In this document: piece after piece, positions 1-6,226 of the stretch
How positions within the stretch are numbered: position 1 is the stretch's first letter
How the letters are laid out: every line of letters starts with the position of its first letter
Assembly (NCBI GenBank): GCA_040384645.1
Contig: JAZKIX010000158.1
Coordinates: 1 to 6,226, forward strand
Source of the DNA: JAZKIX01 sp040384645
GTDB lineage: Bacteria > Pseudomonadota > Gammaproteobacteria > Burkholderiales > Burkholderiaceae_D
Reading direction: 5' to 3'
Length of the DNA: 6,226 nt
Position numbers and translations under genes: made by a program
The notes under the pieces: generated by a model
What the model saw: only the letters and a program-made list of their open reading frames with translations
Databases searched by the model: none
What the model was told of the DNA's origin: nothing

Positions 1-436
1 CTCCGAAGATAAAAAACGGTATGTCTGCGCCCAATTGCAAGCCCAGCGCCATCAGTTCCCCGCGGCTCAAGCCGGTTTGCCACATGTGATTCAAGACCAT
101 CAACGTGGTGGCCGCATCGGACGAACCGCCGCCCAGACCGCCGCCCATAGGTAAGCGCTTGTCGATCGCAATCTCGGCACCGGCGGTCGTTTGGGCAGTG
201 TTTTGTAGCAAGCGCGCGGCGCGCACTATGAGATCGGATTCGGCTGGGATGCCAGGTACATCGGTGCTGCGGCAAATCACGCCATCCTTACGCACTGCGA
301 AATGCAATAGGTCGCCGTGATCGATCAGTTGGAACGCGCTTTGCAAGAAATGGTAGCCATCGGCGCGGCGCCCGGTGACGTGTAAAAACAGGTTGAGTTT
401 CGCCGGTGCCGGGCAATTATTGAAAGTGGCAGTCAT
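1..436 (-). CDS. ispE: 4-diphosphocytidyl-2-C-methyl-D-erythritol kinase (IspE), N-terminal half, cut by window edge
   Basis: ATP-dependent cytosolic kinase that phosphorylates CDP-methylerythritol in the non-mevalonate (MEP) pathway to isoprenoid precursors. About 145 residues are visible of a family usually near 285, because the 3' half lies beyond base 1. My translation shows PAKLNLFLHVTGRRADGYH at residues 11-29, containing the expected active-site Lys13 and His29. The GHMP-kinase ATP-binding loop PMGGGLGGGSSDAA starts at residue 96. GADIPFF follows near 137-142, with the predicted catalytic Asp138. The start is taken at the ATG at 436. An in-frame ATG at 451 would add five residues, and neither has a clear Shine-Dalgarno. 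It begins 25 bp after the lolB stop on the same strand, so the two are probably co-transcribed. Identity is secure from the motifs; the exact start is not. Confidence 0.96.
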   Translation of the reverse strand, partial: MTATFNNCPAPAKLNLFLHVTGRRADGYHFLQSAFQLIDHGDLLHFAVRKDGVICRSTDVPGIPAESDLIVRAARLLQNTAQTTAGAEIAIDKRLPMGGGLGGGSSDAATTLMVLNHMWQTGLSRGELMALGLQLGADIPFFIFG

Positions 437-461
437 GACTGTCGATTGCATGCGGCAAGCA

Positions 462-1091
462 TCAGCGGGCTTGCCATTGATCGATCACAAAGCGCATCGC
501 GACTTCGCCAGCTTGCGCGGTGCTGCGCGTCAGGTCGATGCGTTTAGGACGATTGACGGTGCCATCGCCACTTTCCCAACTGACAAAACGGATATGCCAG
601 CCATCCTTAGTGGTGACTACGGCGTTTTGCGGCGTGGCGAGGAATGGTTTGCCATCGGCGTCTTCGGCAAAGCCTTGCAGCCATTGCCGCAGACCGCTGA
701 CTGGCAATGGCCAGCCCAATGTGTCGAGCGCCAGGGCATCGACATTGGCAGCGCGCCGCGGCGCTTTACCGGCTTGCAGCATAGTAGATTGTGCAGGCGT
801 GATTTCGATGCGGGCCAAGGTTTGGCCAAGCGGCGATAGCAAGGTGATCGCGGTCAGGTTTTTATCCTGACTCCAGTTGAAATTGCCATGCAGCGCTTGG
901 TCTTGATTATTTTGCTGGTATTGCACCGATAGGCGACCGGCCAGTTCAATCACGTCCGCATATTGGCGTGCCGGCATTGCGCTGCTGGTTTCGCTGGTAG
1001 GCAAATTTGGCGGCACGCTGGCGCATGCACTGAGAAGCAGTGACAACAAGCCCAGCATGATGTGGCATGCGCTGCGCTTAATCTGGTCCAT
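462..1091 (-). CDS. lolB: Outer-membrane lipoprotein LolB
   Basis: LolB receives lipoproteins from the periplasmic carrier LolA and inserts them into the inner leaflet of the outer membrane. With the ATG at 1091 the product is 209 residues, close to the usual ~207. It starts with a lipoprotein signal peptide: MDQIKR, a hydrophobic stretch, then lipobox LLLSAC with the lipidated cysteine at residue 23. Ser at +2 of the acyl-Cys predicts no Asp-type inner-membrane retention, so outer-membrane placement. The body carries LolB-typical segments GRLSVQY, a GNFNW strand, LLSPLGQTLARI and LGWPLPVSGLRQWLQG. An in-frame TTG at 1133 would add 14 polar residues ahead of the signal peptide. It has no Shine-Dalgarno, so I rejected it, although the 1091 ATG also has only a weak one. 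The gene lies between a TPR lipoprotein gene (161 bp upstream) and ispE (25 bp downstream). Confidence 0.95.
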   Translation of the reverse strand: MDQIKRSACHIMLGLLSLLLSACASVPPNLPTSETSSAMPARQYADVIELAGRLSVQYQQNNQDQALHGNFNWSQDKNLTAITLLSPLGQTLARIEITPAQSTMLQAGKAPRRAANVDALALDTLGWPLPVSGLRQWLQGFAEDADGKPFLATPQNAVVTTKDGWHIRFVSWESGDGTVNRPKRIDLTRSTAQAGEVAMRFVIDQWQAR

Positions 1092-1117
1092 GACCAAGTG
1101 TTCACTGCTTAGGAAAA

Positions 1118-1146
1118 TACGTGAATTATTCAATATAATGGGGAGT
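1118..1146. promoter_or_regulatory. AT-rich promoter-like segment upstream of lolB
   Basis: The segment holds an 11-bp palindrome, TGAATTATTCA (1122-1132), followed by TATAAT on the plus strand (1134-1139). The overlapping minus-strand sequence offers TATATT (1132-1137) as a possible -10 for lolB, some 40 bp before its start. I see no good -35 at the right distance for either direction, so this is a candidate only. The 161-bp gap and the hairpin behind it make a separate lolB promoter plausible. Confidence 0.3.
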
Positions 1147-1178
1147 ATGATGGTAAATATGGCCTTATCCGCACGTAT

Positions 1179-1226
1179 TTAAAGCATCGAATAATATACT
1201 GCTACCAGTATATTATTCGGCTTTAA
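1179..1226. repeat. Strong AT-rich inverted repeat (hairpin) between the TPR gene and lolB
   Basis: A perfect 14-bp inverted repeat (CGAATAATATACTG at 1188-1201, its complement at 1206-1219) surrounds a 4-base loop, CTAC. Beyond a 2-base bulge (AT at 1186-1187) the pairing continues for 7 more bp, TTAAAGC at 1179-1185 with GCTTTAA at 1220-1226, giving 21 bp in total. It lies 26 bp past the TPR gene stop in the direction of transcription. No T-run directly follows on either strand, so it is not a classical intrinsic terminator. It could attenuate transcription, protect the 3' end of the mRNA, bind a protein as DNA, or belong to a small dispersed palindromic repeat family. Only one copy is present in this window. 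Confidence 0.85.
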
Positions 1227-1252
1227 GGCTGTCGGAACTGGTTTTGGCGCTG

Positions 1253-3025
1253 TCAGAGCGTCGCGTTCAAACGGGTCAGGGTGCTTTTCAGAGCATCGTT
1301 CTTGGGATCTTTGGTTTGCGCTTCACGCCACAGCTTTTGCGCGGCACTACGTTCGCCCTTGTTCCACAATACTTCGCCCAGATGCACCGCGATTTCAGCG
1401 TCTTGTCGTTGGGCGAAGGCGCGTCGTAAAAATCCTTCCGCTTCATCCAGTTTGCCAAGGCGAAATTCGACCCAGCCCATGCTATCAAGAATGAAGGCGT
1501 CTTCCGGTGCCAGCGACAGGGCTTTGACGATCAGTTCACGCGCTTCATCGAGGCGTAAATTACGGTCCGCCAGAGAATAGCCGAGCGCGTTATAGGCTTG
1601 ATGGTTGTCCGGCGCCAGTGTGATCAATTTGCGCAGGGTGGTTTCCATCAGGAATAAGCGATCCAGTTTCTCTGCCATCATGGCGTAGTCGTACAGCAGG
1701 TCGGTATCAGTCGGAAATTTTTTGAGGCCAGCACCCAGGATTTCAAGCGAATCTTCGACCTTGTTGGCGTCGCGTAGCAGCGTGGCTTCGACCTGGATTA
1801 CCTGAACCTGATCCGCCTTTTCAGCCGGCATCAGCTCGTGCAGCAGCTTGCGCGCCGTCGCCAATTCGCCGCGTTTAGCAATCACATGCGCCCGTTTCAA
1901 TTGCGCGTCGAAATAGGCGGCGTTTTCTGCCTCGCTGCCATCGAGTTTGGCGAGCCATTTGGCAGCGGTCTCGCTATCACCGCGCTCTTCCGCCAGTTGC
2001 GCCAAAAGGACGATGACTTTGGTGCCGTCGCGTTCGTCATTTGGATTCGCTTCCAGGATCGAGATATAGTTTGCAAAGTAACCCTCAGCCACCTTTGGCT
2101 GGTCGGTCTGGATGCTGATGACGCCCAGGGCGTAGAGCGATGTTAGATCTTCCGGGGTATTTTTGAGTACGATTTGAAATTGCTTGCCCGCCAGATCATA
2201 TTGCTTCAAGTCGACCAACATCCGGCCATAAGCGGTGCGAACTTCGCGCGCCTTGGGATAGGCAGTTAAAAATGTATTCAAAATTTCGAGCGCTGCGTCT
2301 GGATTCGGAGTCGCTTGCGCTAACGAGAGTAAAGCCAGTTCTGAATCGGGTTTGATCGCCAGCGCAAGTTTGCCTTCCTCGGTTGCGCGGACATTGTCGC
2401 CCTTGGCAAATGCACCTTGAGCCAAGGCAACATGTGCTTCCAGCATGTCTTTATAGGGCGCCAGCAACCGTTCCAGCATGGCAAAAGCGATGGCTTTTTC
2501 TTTGGCGCGCGCCAACACTCTTTGCGTTTGGAAAATGGTCAGCGCGCGCGCGTTCGGCGCCGTACTGCTCAGCCGCTGGGCCAGAATCGGCTCCGCTTCG
2601 GACGGATTGTCGCTGAGGACTATAAAGCCGAGAAAATATTGGGTCGCTTCGTCTGAATGGGGCGCTAGTTCGCGCCAGAGTCGCACGGCTGCCAGCGCTT
2701 CACTACCTCGTTTGGCGGCAATCGCAATTTCTGCCGCGCGGTGCGCCAAGCGCGAATCGCGCGTTTTTTGCGCCAAGCCAAGCAAGGTGATGTAAGCCGA
2801 TTCCCATTCGCCGCGTTGAAAGGCGATTTCTGAGCTTAGTACCAGGAAGGTGATTTCGCTGCTTAATTCAAGCTGCGGCAGCGGATCAAGAGCCGCTGCG
2901 TGACTTTCTGTCTCGCTGCCGGCCTTGCTTACAGCGCTATCTGAGGGGTGCTGCGAGCCTGACTGCATGCCGGCACAGGCCGATAACAGAGCTGACAGGG
3001 TTACAATGGCGAAGGCATTTTTCAA
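1253..3025 (-). CDS. TPR-repeat outer-membrane lipoprotein of unknown exact role
   Basis: A 590-residue tetratricopeptide-repeat protein, probably a protein-binding scaffold facing the periplasm and anchored by lipid. Residues 1-17 form a lipoprotein signal peptide ending in lipobox LLSAC (Cys17). Ala at +2 predicts sorting to the outer membrane. A Ser/Glu/Ala-rich linker follows to about residue 48, then helical repeats throughout. The clearest TPR units are near 475-508 (AYNALGYSLADRNLRLDEA), 509-541 (ILDSMGWVEFRLGKLDEAE) and 543-576. Weaker units occur at about 60-120, 195-225 and 245-325. The start is TTG, chosen because the signal peptide begins there and AGGTAGGA lies six bases upstream. 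No catalytic motif is visible. A TPR gene next to lolB and divergent from mutM is, as I recall, a common arrangement in Burkholderiales. Its product should be a client of the neighbouring LolB; a role in envelope biogenesis is inference only. Confidence 0.9.
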   Translation of the reverse strand: MKNAFAIVTLSALLSACAGMQSGSQHPSDSAVSKAGSETESHAAALDPLPQLELSSEITFLVLSSEIAFQRGEWESAYITLLGLAQKTRDSRLAHRAAEIAIAAKRGSEALAAVRLWRELAPHSDEATQYFLGFIVLSDNPSEAEPILAQRLSSTAPNARALTIFQTQRVLARAKEKAIAFAMLERLLAPYKDMLEAHVALAQGAFAKGDNVRATEEGKLALAIKPDSELALLSLAQATPNPDAALEILNTFLTAYPKAREVRTAYGRMLVDLKQYDLAGKQFQIVLKNTPEDLTSLYALGVISIQTDQPKVAEGYFANYISILEANPNDERDGTKVIVLLAQLAEERGDSETAAKWLAKLDGSEAENAAYFDAQLKRAHVIAKRGELATARKLLHELMPAEKADQVQVIQVEATLLRDANKVEDSLEILGAGLKKFPTDTDLLYDYAMMAEKLDRLFLMETTLRKLITLAPDNHQAYNALGYSLADRNLRLDEARELIVKALSLAPEDAFILDSMGWVEFRLGKLDEAEGFLRRAFAQRQDAEIAVHLGEVLWNKGERSAAQKLWREAQTKDPKNDALKSTLTRLNATL

Positions 3026-3148
3026 GGGTTGTCCTACCTGATTGAAAGGGCAAAAGCCGATTTTACGCCCAACCCAATCGCGACGTGCAGGTTTGCCTTG
3101 TCGCCACTTGGTATTTTTCCACTTTTATTGCTGAAGCGCTTGTCTCGT
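3026..3148. other. Divergent intergenic spacer between the TPR gene and mutM
   Basis: These 123 bp must hold the start signals of both divergent genes. The minus-strand Shine-Dalgarno of the TPR gene is clear. On the plus side, TTGCCT and TTGTCG with downstream T-rich stretches (TATTTTT, TTTTATT, about 3111-3130) are loosely promoter-like but badly spaced, and mutM has no strong Shine-Dalgarno. An open frame runs from mutM back through the spacer to 3029, but it lacks family support. Confidence 0.6.
3032..3039 (-). promoter_or_regulatory. Ribosome binding site supporting a TTG start
   Basis: On the minus strand this reads AGGTAGGA and ends six bases before the TTG at 3025. It decides the start of the TPR lipoprotein gene, because no ATG precedes the signal peptide and the lipobox must sit near the N-terminus. 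Confidence 0.75.
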
Positions 3149-3970
3149 ATGCCTGAATTGCCAGAAGTGGAAGTCACCCGTCTCGGGGTCGCGCCGCATA
3201 TCGAAGGGCGCCATGTCAGCGCAGTGATCTTGCGCCGTAGTGGCTTGCGCTGGCCTTTTCCGGTCGATCTGGCGCAACAGATCAGTGGCCGGCGTATTCT
3301 TGGTACCGCACGGCGCGGAAAATATCTATTAGTGGTATTCGAGCATGGCACACTGATTATCCATCTCGGCATGTCGGGGCATTTACGCATTTTGGCCAGT
3401 GAGACCGAAGCGCAGAAACACGATCACTTCGATTTGGTGGTAGGCGACCAGTTAATGCGCCTGACCGATCCGCGTCGGTTTGGCGCAGTGCTGTGGCACC
3501 CGGCCGAAGAGGGCGCTGTCGACGGGCACGTATTGCTGCGCGGGCTAGGTGTAGAACCGTTAAGCGGGCTTTTTTCCGGCCAGCTGCTACATCGCGAAAG
3601 CCGCAATCGCAGTGCCGCCATCAAGCAGGTTTTGCTGGCTGGCGATATTGTGGTCGGCGTCGGCAATATTTACGCCTCGGAGAGTTTGTTCCGGGCTGGC
3701 ATCAATCCGACGACGCCAGCGCAGCGCATCGGCATTGCACGTTACGAAAAGCTGGCCTTGGCGATTCGCGAGATCCTTGCGGCGGCCATTGAAAAGGGTG
3801 GTAGTACCTTGCGCGACTTCGTCGGGGCGGACGGTCAGGCCGGATATTTCCAGCAATCGTATTTTGTCTATGACCGCGCCGATCAAGCCTGCCGTGTATG
3901 CGGCGCGACGGTGCGCCAGATCAAGCAAGGGCAGCGTTCGACATTTTATTGCCTCAATTGTCAAAAATGA
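3149..3970 (+). CDS. mutM: Formamidopyrimidine-DNA glycosylase (Fpg/MutM)
   Basis: Base-excision repair enzyme that removes oxidised purines such as 8-oxoguanine and FaPy and nicks the abasic site by beta/delta elimination. The ATG at 3149 gives 273 residues starting MPELPEVEVT, the invariant N-terminus whose Pro2 becomes the catalytic amine after Met removal and whose Glu3 is catalytic. Other family residues are visible. Lys58 sits in RGKYLL and is equivalent to Lys57 of the mature enzyme. Met75 sits in HLGMSG, and Arg109 and Phe111 in DPRRFG; together these are the void-filling triad. The helix-two-turn-helix segment contains VVGVGNIYASESLF (169-181) with Asn173. The C-terminal zinc finger has Cys248, Cys251, Cys268 and Cys271 (C-x2-C-x16-C-x2-C), with Arg263 on its loop. 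All expected active-site elements are present, so the enzyme should be functional. The open frame extends 40 codons upstream, but that extension would block the N-terminal proline. Confidence 0.98.
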   Translation: MPELPEVEVTRLGVAPHIEGRHVSAVILRRSGLRWPFPVDLAQQISGRRILGTARRGKYLLVVFEHGTLIIHLGMSGHLRILASETEAQKHDHFDLVVGDQLMRLTDPRRFGAVLWHPAEEGAVDGHVLLRGLGVEPLSGLFSGQLLHRESRNRSAAIKQVLLAGDIVVGVGNIYASESLFRAGINPTTPAQRIGIARYEKLALAIREILAAAIEKGGSTLRDFVGADGQAGYFQQSYFVYDRADQACRVCGATVRQIKQGQRSTFYCLNCQK

Positions 3971-4157
3971 GTGCCAAAAACCGGCGCAGATGCTAGATTC
4001 TCGACAGTAATTGCGTTTCTAAATCAATCGGCCGCAGTGCCAAGCTAATGTGTCACACTTGCAGGCCAGCAAGATTATGCATCGGCGCATTCGATTTATT
4101 CAGAAACAGCACAGGCAATTTGAGCGAAATTGGTTCAGTAAATAAGGCGGGGGAAAT
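3971..4157 (+). other. Intergenic region between mutM and the dynamin-like gene
   Basis: 187 bp with no supported gene. There is no hairpin with a T-run after mutM, so read-through into the next gene is possible. Small inverted repeats occur, such as CTTGC/GCAAG around AGGCCA at 4058-4073, but they are too short to call. I found no convincing -35/-10 pair. Confidence 0.5.
4144..4154 (+). promoter_or_regulatory. Ribosome binding site for the GTG start of the dynamin-like gene
   Basis: The purine-rich AAGGCGGGGGA lies just upstream of the GTG at 4158. It favours that start over the in-frame ATG at 4212, which has no such site. Confidence 0.6.
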
Positions 4158-6095
4158 GTGAGTAATCTGGTCCAGAAGTTCCAGGAGTACAGCGATTGGC
4201 GTAGAAGCGTCATGTCGGCGCTGGATAAATACCGTGGCTGGGTGACCGCTACCGATTTGTCGGATGCGGCATGTGACCAACGCTTCAACCGGATCCAGAC
4301 CCGCTTGGTGGACGATAAGCTGTCGATTGCATTTGTTGCCGAATTTTCGCGCGGCAAATCCGAATTGATCAACGCCATATTTTTCGCAGATTACGGACAA
4401 CGCATTTTGCCTTCATCGGCCGGACGCACCACCATGTGCCCAACCGAGCTGCTGTATGACGAAACATTCCCGCCGTGTATCCGCTTATTGCCAATCGAAA
4501 CTCGCGCCGAGAATTTATCGACCAGTGACTTCAAGGCGCAAAGCCAAGTTTGGACCGTTTTGCCACTGGACATCAACTCTGGCGATGGCATGCTGGACGC
4601 ATTCAAGCAAGTGAGCTTGACCAAGCATGTCTCGATGGAAGACGCCAAGCGTTATGGCCTATATGACGAATCCGATCCCGATGCCGGCCTGACGGTGGAT
4701 GAACACGGTCAGGTTGAAATTTCCCTTTGGCGCCACGCCATTGTCAATTTCCCACACCCTTTGTTGAAGGAAGGTTTGATCATTCTCGACACGCCGGGTT
4801 TGAATGCCATCGGTACCGAACCTGAATTAACGTTGAATTTGATTCCGAACGCGCATGCCGTCTTATTTATCCTGGCCGCCGACACTGGCGTGACCAAGAG
4901 CGATATCGATGTCTGGCGCCAGCATATCGGCTCCGGCGCCGGTCGCATGGTTGTACTGAATAAAATTGACAGCATGTGGGACGAGCTGCGTACTCCGGTG
5001 CAAGTGGAAGAGCAAATCAAGAAGCAAATTGCCAGCGTCGCACATATGTTGTCGATTGACGAAGGTCAGGTGTTCCCCGTGTCAGCGCAAAAAGGATTGG
5101 TCGGCAAAATCAATCGCGACGCTCAATTGTTGGCAAAGAGCCGTCTACCTGGCTTGGAGTATGCCTTGTCCAACGAGTTGATTCCGGCAAAAAAGAACAT
5201 CATTCGCAAGCAGCTGGCGGTCGATATCACGGCATTGAATACGTCGCAAAAAACGCTATTGCAATCTCGTACCCGTAACGTGGCGGACCAGTTGTTTGAG
5301 CTGAAAAGCCTGCGCGGGAAAAATCAAAATGTGGTCGAACACATGATGAAACGTATCGATATGGAGAAAAAAGAATTCGACGGCAGTCTATTCAAATTGC
5401 AAGGTACGCGTTCGGTTTTCACCCGTTTGTCGACTGAGGTCTACACCAGTCTTGGCATGGATATCTTAAAAGAAGATATCAACAAGACGCGCGATGCAAT
5501 GGAAAAAAGTCGTTTTTCGGCCGGACTGCGCGATGCGGTGAATCAGTTCTTTAGCCAGGTCAAACGCAATCTCAAATTGTCCGAACAAAAGACCGATGAA
5601 GTCACTGAAATGATGTCGGTGATGTACCGCAAATTTTCGACCGAACATGGCTTGGCATTGTCGCAACCCATGCCTTTTTCACTGGACAAATATGTCCAGG
5701 AAATATCCATGATCGAAAGCGTTTATCAAAAGCAGTTCGGCACTGCAACCTTGATGACGACGACTCGCGTGGTGCTGATGCAAAAATTCTTCGATTCCAT
5801 CGCCTCGCGTGTGAAGAAAAGTTTTTTACAGGCCAACCGCGATGTCGAGGCATGGTTGAAAGTAGTGATGTCGCCGCTCGAAGCGCAGATTCGCGAACAT
5901 AAAGATCAACTGAAACATCGCATGCAATCGATCCAGCGGATTCATCTGGCGACCGATAGTCTGGAAGATAAAATCACCGCTTTCGAGCAGATGCAGCTCG
6001 AACTAGAACAAAAGAAGAAGAAATTGCTAGAGTTGGAAACGTCTCTTAAAGCTGCGATTGACTCCGATTATGCCGAGTTGGAGGCAGCGGCCTGA
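4158..6095 (+). CDS. Dynamin-like large GTPase (bacterial dynamin family protein)
   Basis: A 645-residue protein with an N-terminal dynamin-type GTPase domain and a long helical C-terminal half. G1/P-loop is AEFSRGKS at 61-68, with Ala where the consensus has the first Gly. A likely G2 Thr lies in GRTTMCPTE (89-97). G3 is DTPG at 211-214, G4 is NKID at 268-271, and a G5-like VSA lies at 308-310. About 115 residues separate G2 and G3. From about 345 the sequence is charged and helical, with a probable coiled coil at about 575-640 (ELEQKKKKLLELE). I see no transmembrane helix, so any membrane contact would be peripheral. Family members bind and remodel membranes on GTP hydrolysis; the role here is unknown. 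It follows mutM on the same strand after 187 bp and could be partly co-transcribed. The GTG start is chosen for its purine-rich upstream site. The family call is firm, the function is not. Confidence 0.9.
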   Translation: MSNLVQKFQEYSDWRRSVMSALDKYRGWVTATDLSDAACDQRFNRIQTRLVDDKLSIAFVAEFSRGKSELINAIFFADYGQRILPSSAGRTTMCPTELLYDETFPPCIRLLPIETRAENLSTSDFKAQSQVWTVLPLDINSGDGMLDAFKQVSLTKHVSMEDAKRYGLYDESDPDAGLTVDEHGQVEISLWRHAIVNFPHPLLKEGLIILDTPGLNAIGTEPELTLNLIPNAHAVLFILAADTGVTKSDIDVWRQHIGSGAGRMVVLNKIDSMWDELRTPVQVEEQIKKQIASVAHMLSIDEGQVFPVSAQKGLVGKINRDAQLLAKSRLPGLEYALSNELIPAKKNIIRKQLAVDITALNTSQKTLLQSRTRNVADQLFELKSLRGKNQNVVEHMMKRIDMEKKEFDGSLFKLQGTRSVFTRLSTEVYTSLGMDILKEDINKTRDAMEKSRFSAGLRDAVNQFFSQVKRNLKLSEQKTDEVTEMMSVMYRKFSTEHGLALSQPMPFSLDKYVQEISMIESVYQKQFGTATLMTTTRVVLMQKFFDSIASRVKKSFLQANRDVEAWLKVVMSPLEAQIREHKDQLKHRMQSIQRIHLATDSLEDKITAFEQMQLELEQKKKKLLELETSLKAAIDSDYAELEAAA

Positions 6096-6226
6096 CAGGT
6101 TGGTTGATCTCACTTGCACTGATTTATTCTGTGCTGACTCCATCAGTCCAAGCCTTGTTGAACGCTTTCTAATTTGAAACGAATCGCAGTAGCGCGTCCC
6201 TCGGAGGCGCAATCAAATCAATTTAC
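6096..6226. other. Downstream non-coding tail
   Basis: 131 bp after the GTPase stop with no supported gene. An imperfect hairpin lies at 6192-6210: GCGCGTCC and GGAGGCGC around CTC, 7 pairs with one mismatch. No T-run follows it on the plus strand, so it is not a clear terminator. Confidence 0.4.

Noticed and set aside
375..839. 154-codon plus-strand open frame opposite lolB and ispE
   Set aside because: It lies antisense to two well-identified genes, has no recognisable domain, and is explained by the codon bias of the opposite strand.
1092..1133. TTG start at 1133 extending lolB by 14 residues
   Set aside because: It has no Shine-Dalgarno and would put polar residues before the signal peptide. 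The ATG at 1091 gives a standard lipoprotein signal and the usual LolB length.
2735..2785. Repeated GCGCCAAGC and GCGCG-rich tracts
   Set aside because: They lie inside TPR coding sequence and reflect recurrent Ala/Leu/Arg codons, not an independent repeat element.
2478..2795. Plus-strand open frames opposite the TPR gene (around 2383-2795)
   Set aside because: Their compositions are typical of antisense shadows, rich in Arg, Ala and Ser without domain structure. The minus-strand TPR frame is continuous and has clear repeats and a signal peptide.
3029..3148. In-frame 40-codon N-terminal extension of mutM
   Set aside because: Fpg needs proline immediately after the initiator Met as its catalytic residue. 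MPELPEVE begins at 3149, and the extension has no family support.
6192..6210. Imperfect hairpin as a terminator of the GTPase gene
   Set aside because: Only seven pairs with a mismatch, and the following plus-strand bases (AATCAAATCAATTT) do not form a T-run.
6027..6212. Minus-strand 61-codon frame at the right end
   Set aside because: It overlaps the 3' end of the GTPase gene in antisense, and has no recognisable motif and no good ribosome binding site.

Overview
The window looks like an ordinary chromosomal segment of a betaproteobacterium. The best guess is Burkholderiales, perhaps an Oxalobacteraceae-like lineage. The basis is the gene order ispE / lolB / TPR lipoprotein, divergent from mutM, together with the style of the proteins and the moderate GC content. 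The lineage is inferred from remembered synteny and was not searched. Nearly all of the sequence is coding. There are no transposases, CRISPR arrays, tRNA or rRNA genes, or obvious foreign segments.

Minus-strand block (1-3025): reading leftwards from 3025 come a 590-residue TPR-repeat lipoprotein (TTG start with a good Shine-Dalgarno), then lolB, the outer-membrane lipoprotein acceptor, then the first half of ispE, the CDP-ME kinase of the non-mevalonate isoprenoid pathway, which runs off the left edge. lolB and ispE are 25 bp apart and probably co-transcribed. A 161-bp gap separates the TPR gene from lolB. It holds a strong AT-rich hairpin (1179-1226) and promoter-like AT-rich sequence.

Plus-strand block (3149-6095): a 123-bp divergent spacer leads to mutM, the formamidopyrimidine-DNA glycosylase, complete with its N-terminal PELPEVE and C-terminal four-cysteine zinc finger. 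After a 187-bp gap comes a 645-residue dynamin-like large GTPase with a GTG start, recognisable G1, G3 and G4 motifs, and a helical, coiled-coil C-terminal half. The last 131 bp hold no gene that I can support.

Functionally, the minus-strand genes serve the cell envelope and isoprenoid supply. LolB inserts lipoproteins into the outer membrane, and the TPR lipoprotein next to it is a likely client. The plus-strand genes are a base-excision repair enzyme and a membrane-remodelling-type GTPase whose role is not known. I found no convincing new multi-gene system. The GTPase and the intergenic hairpin are the items most worth a second look.
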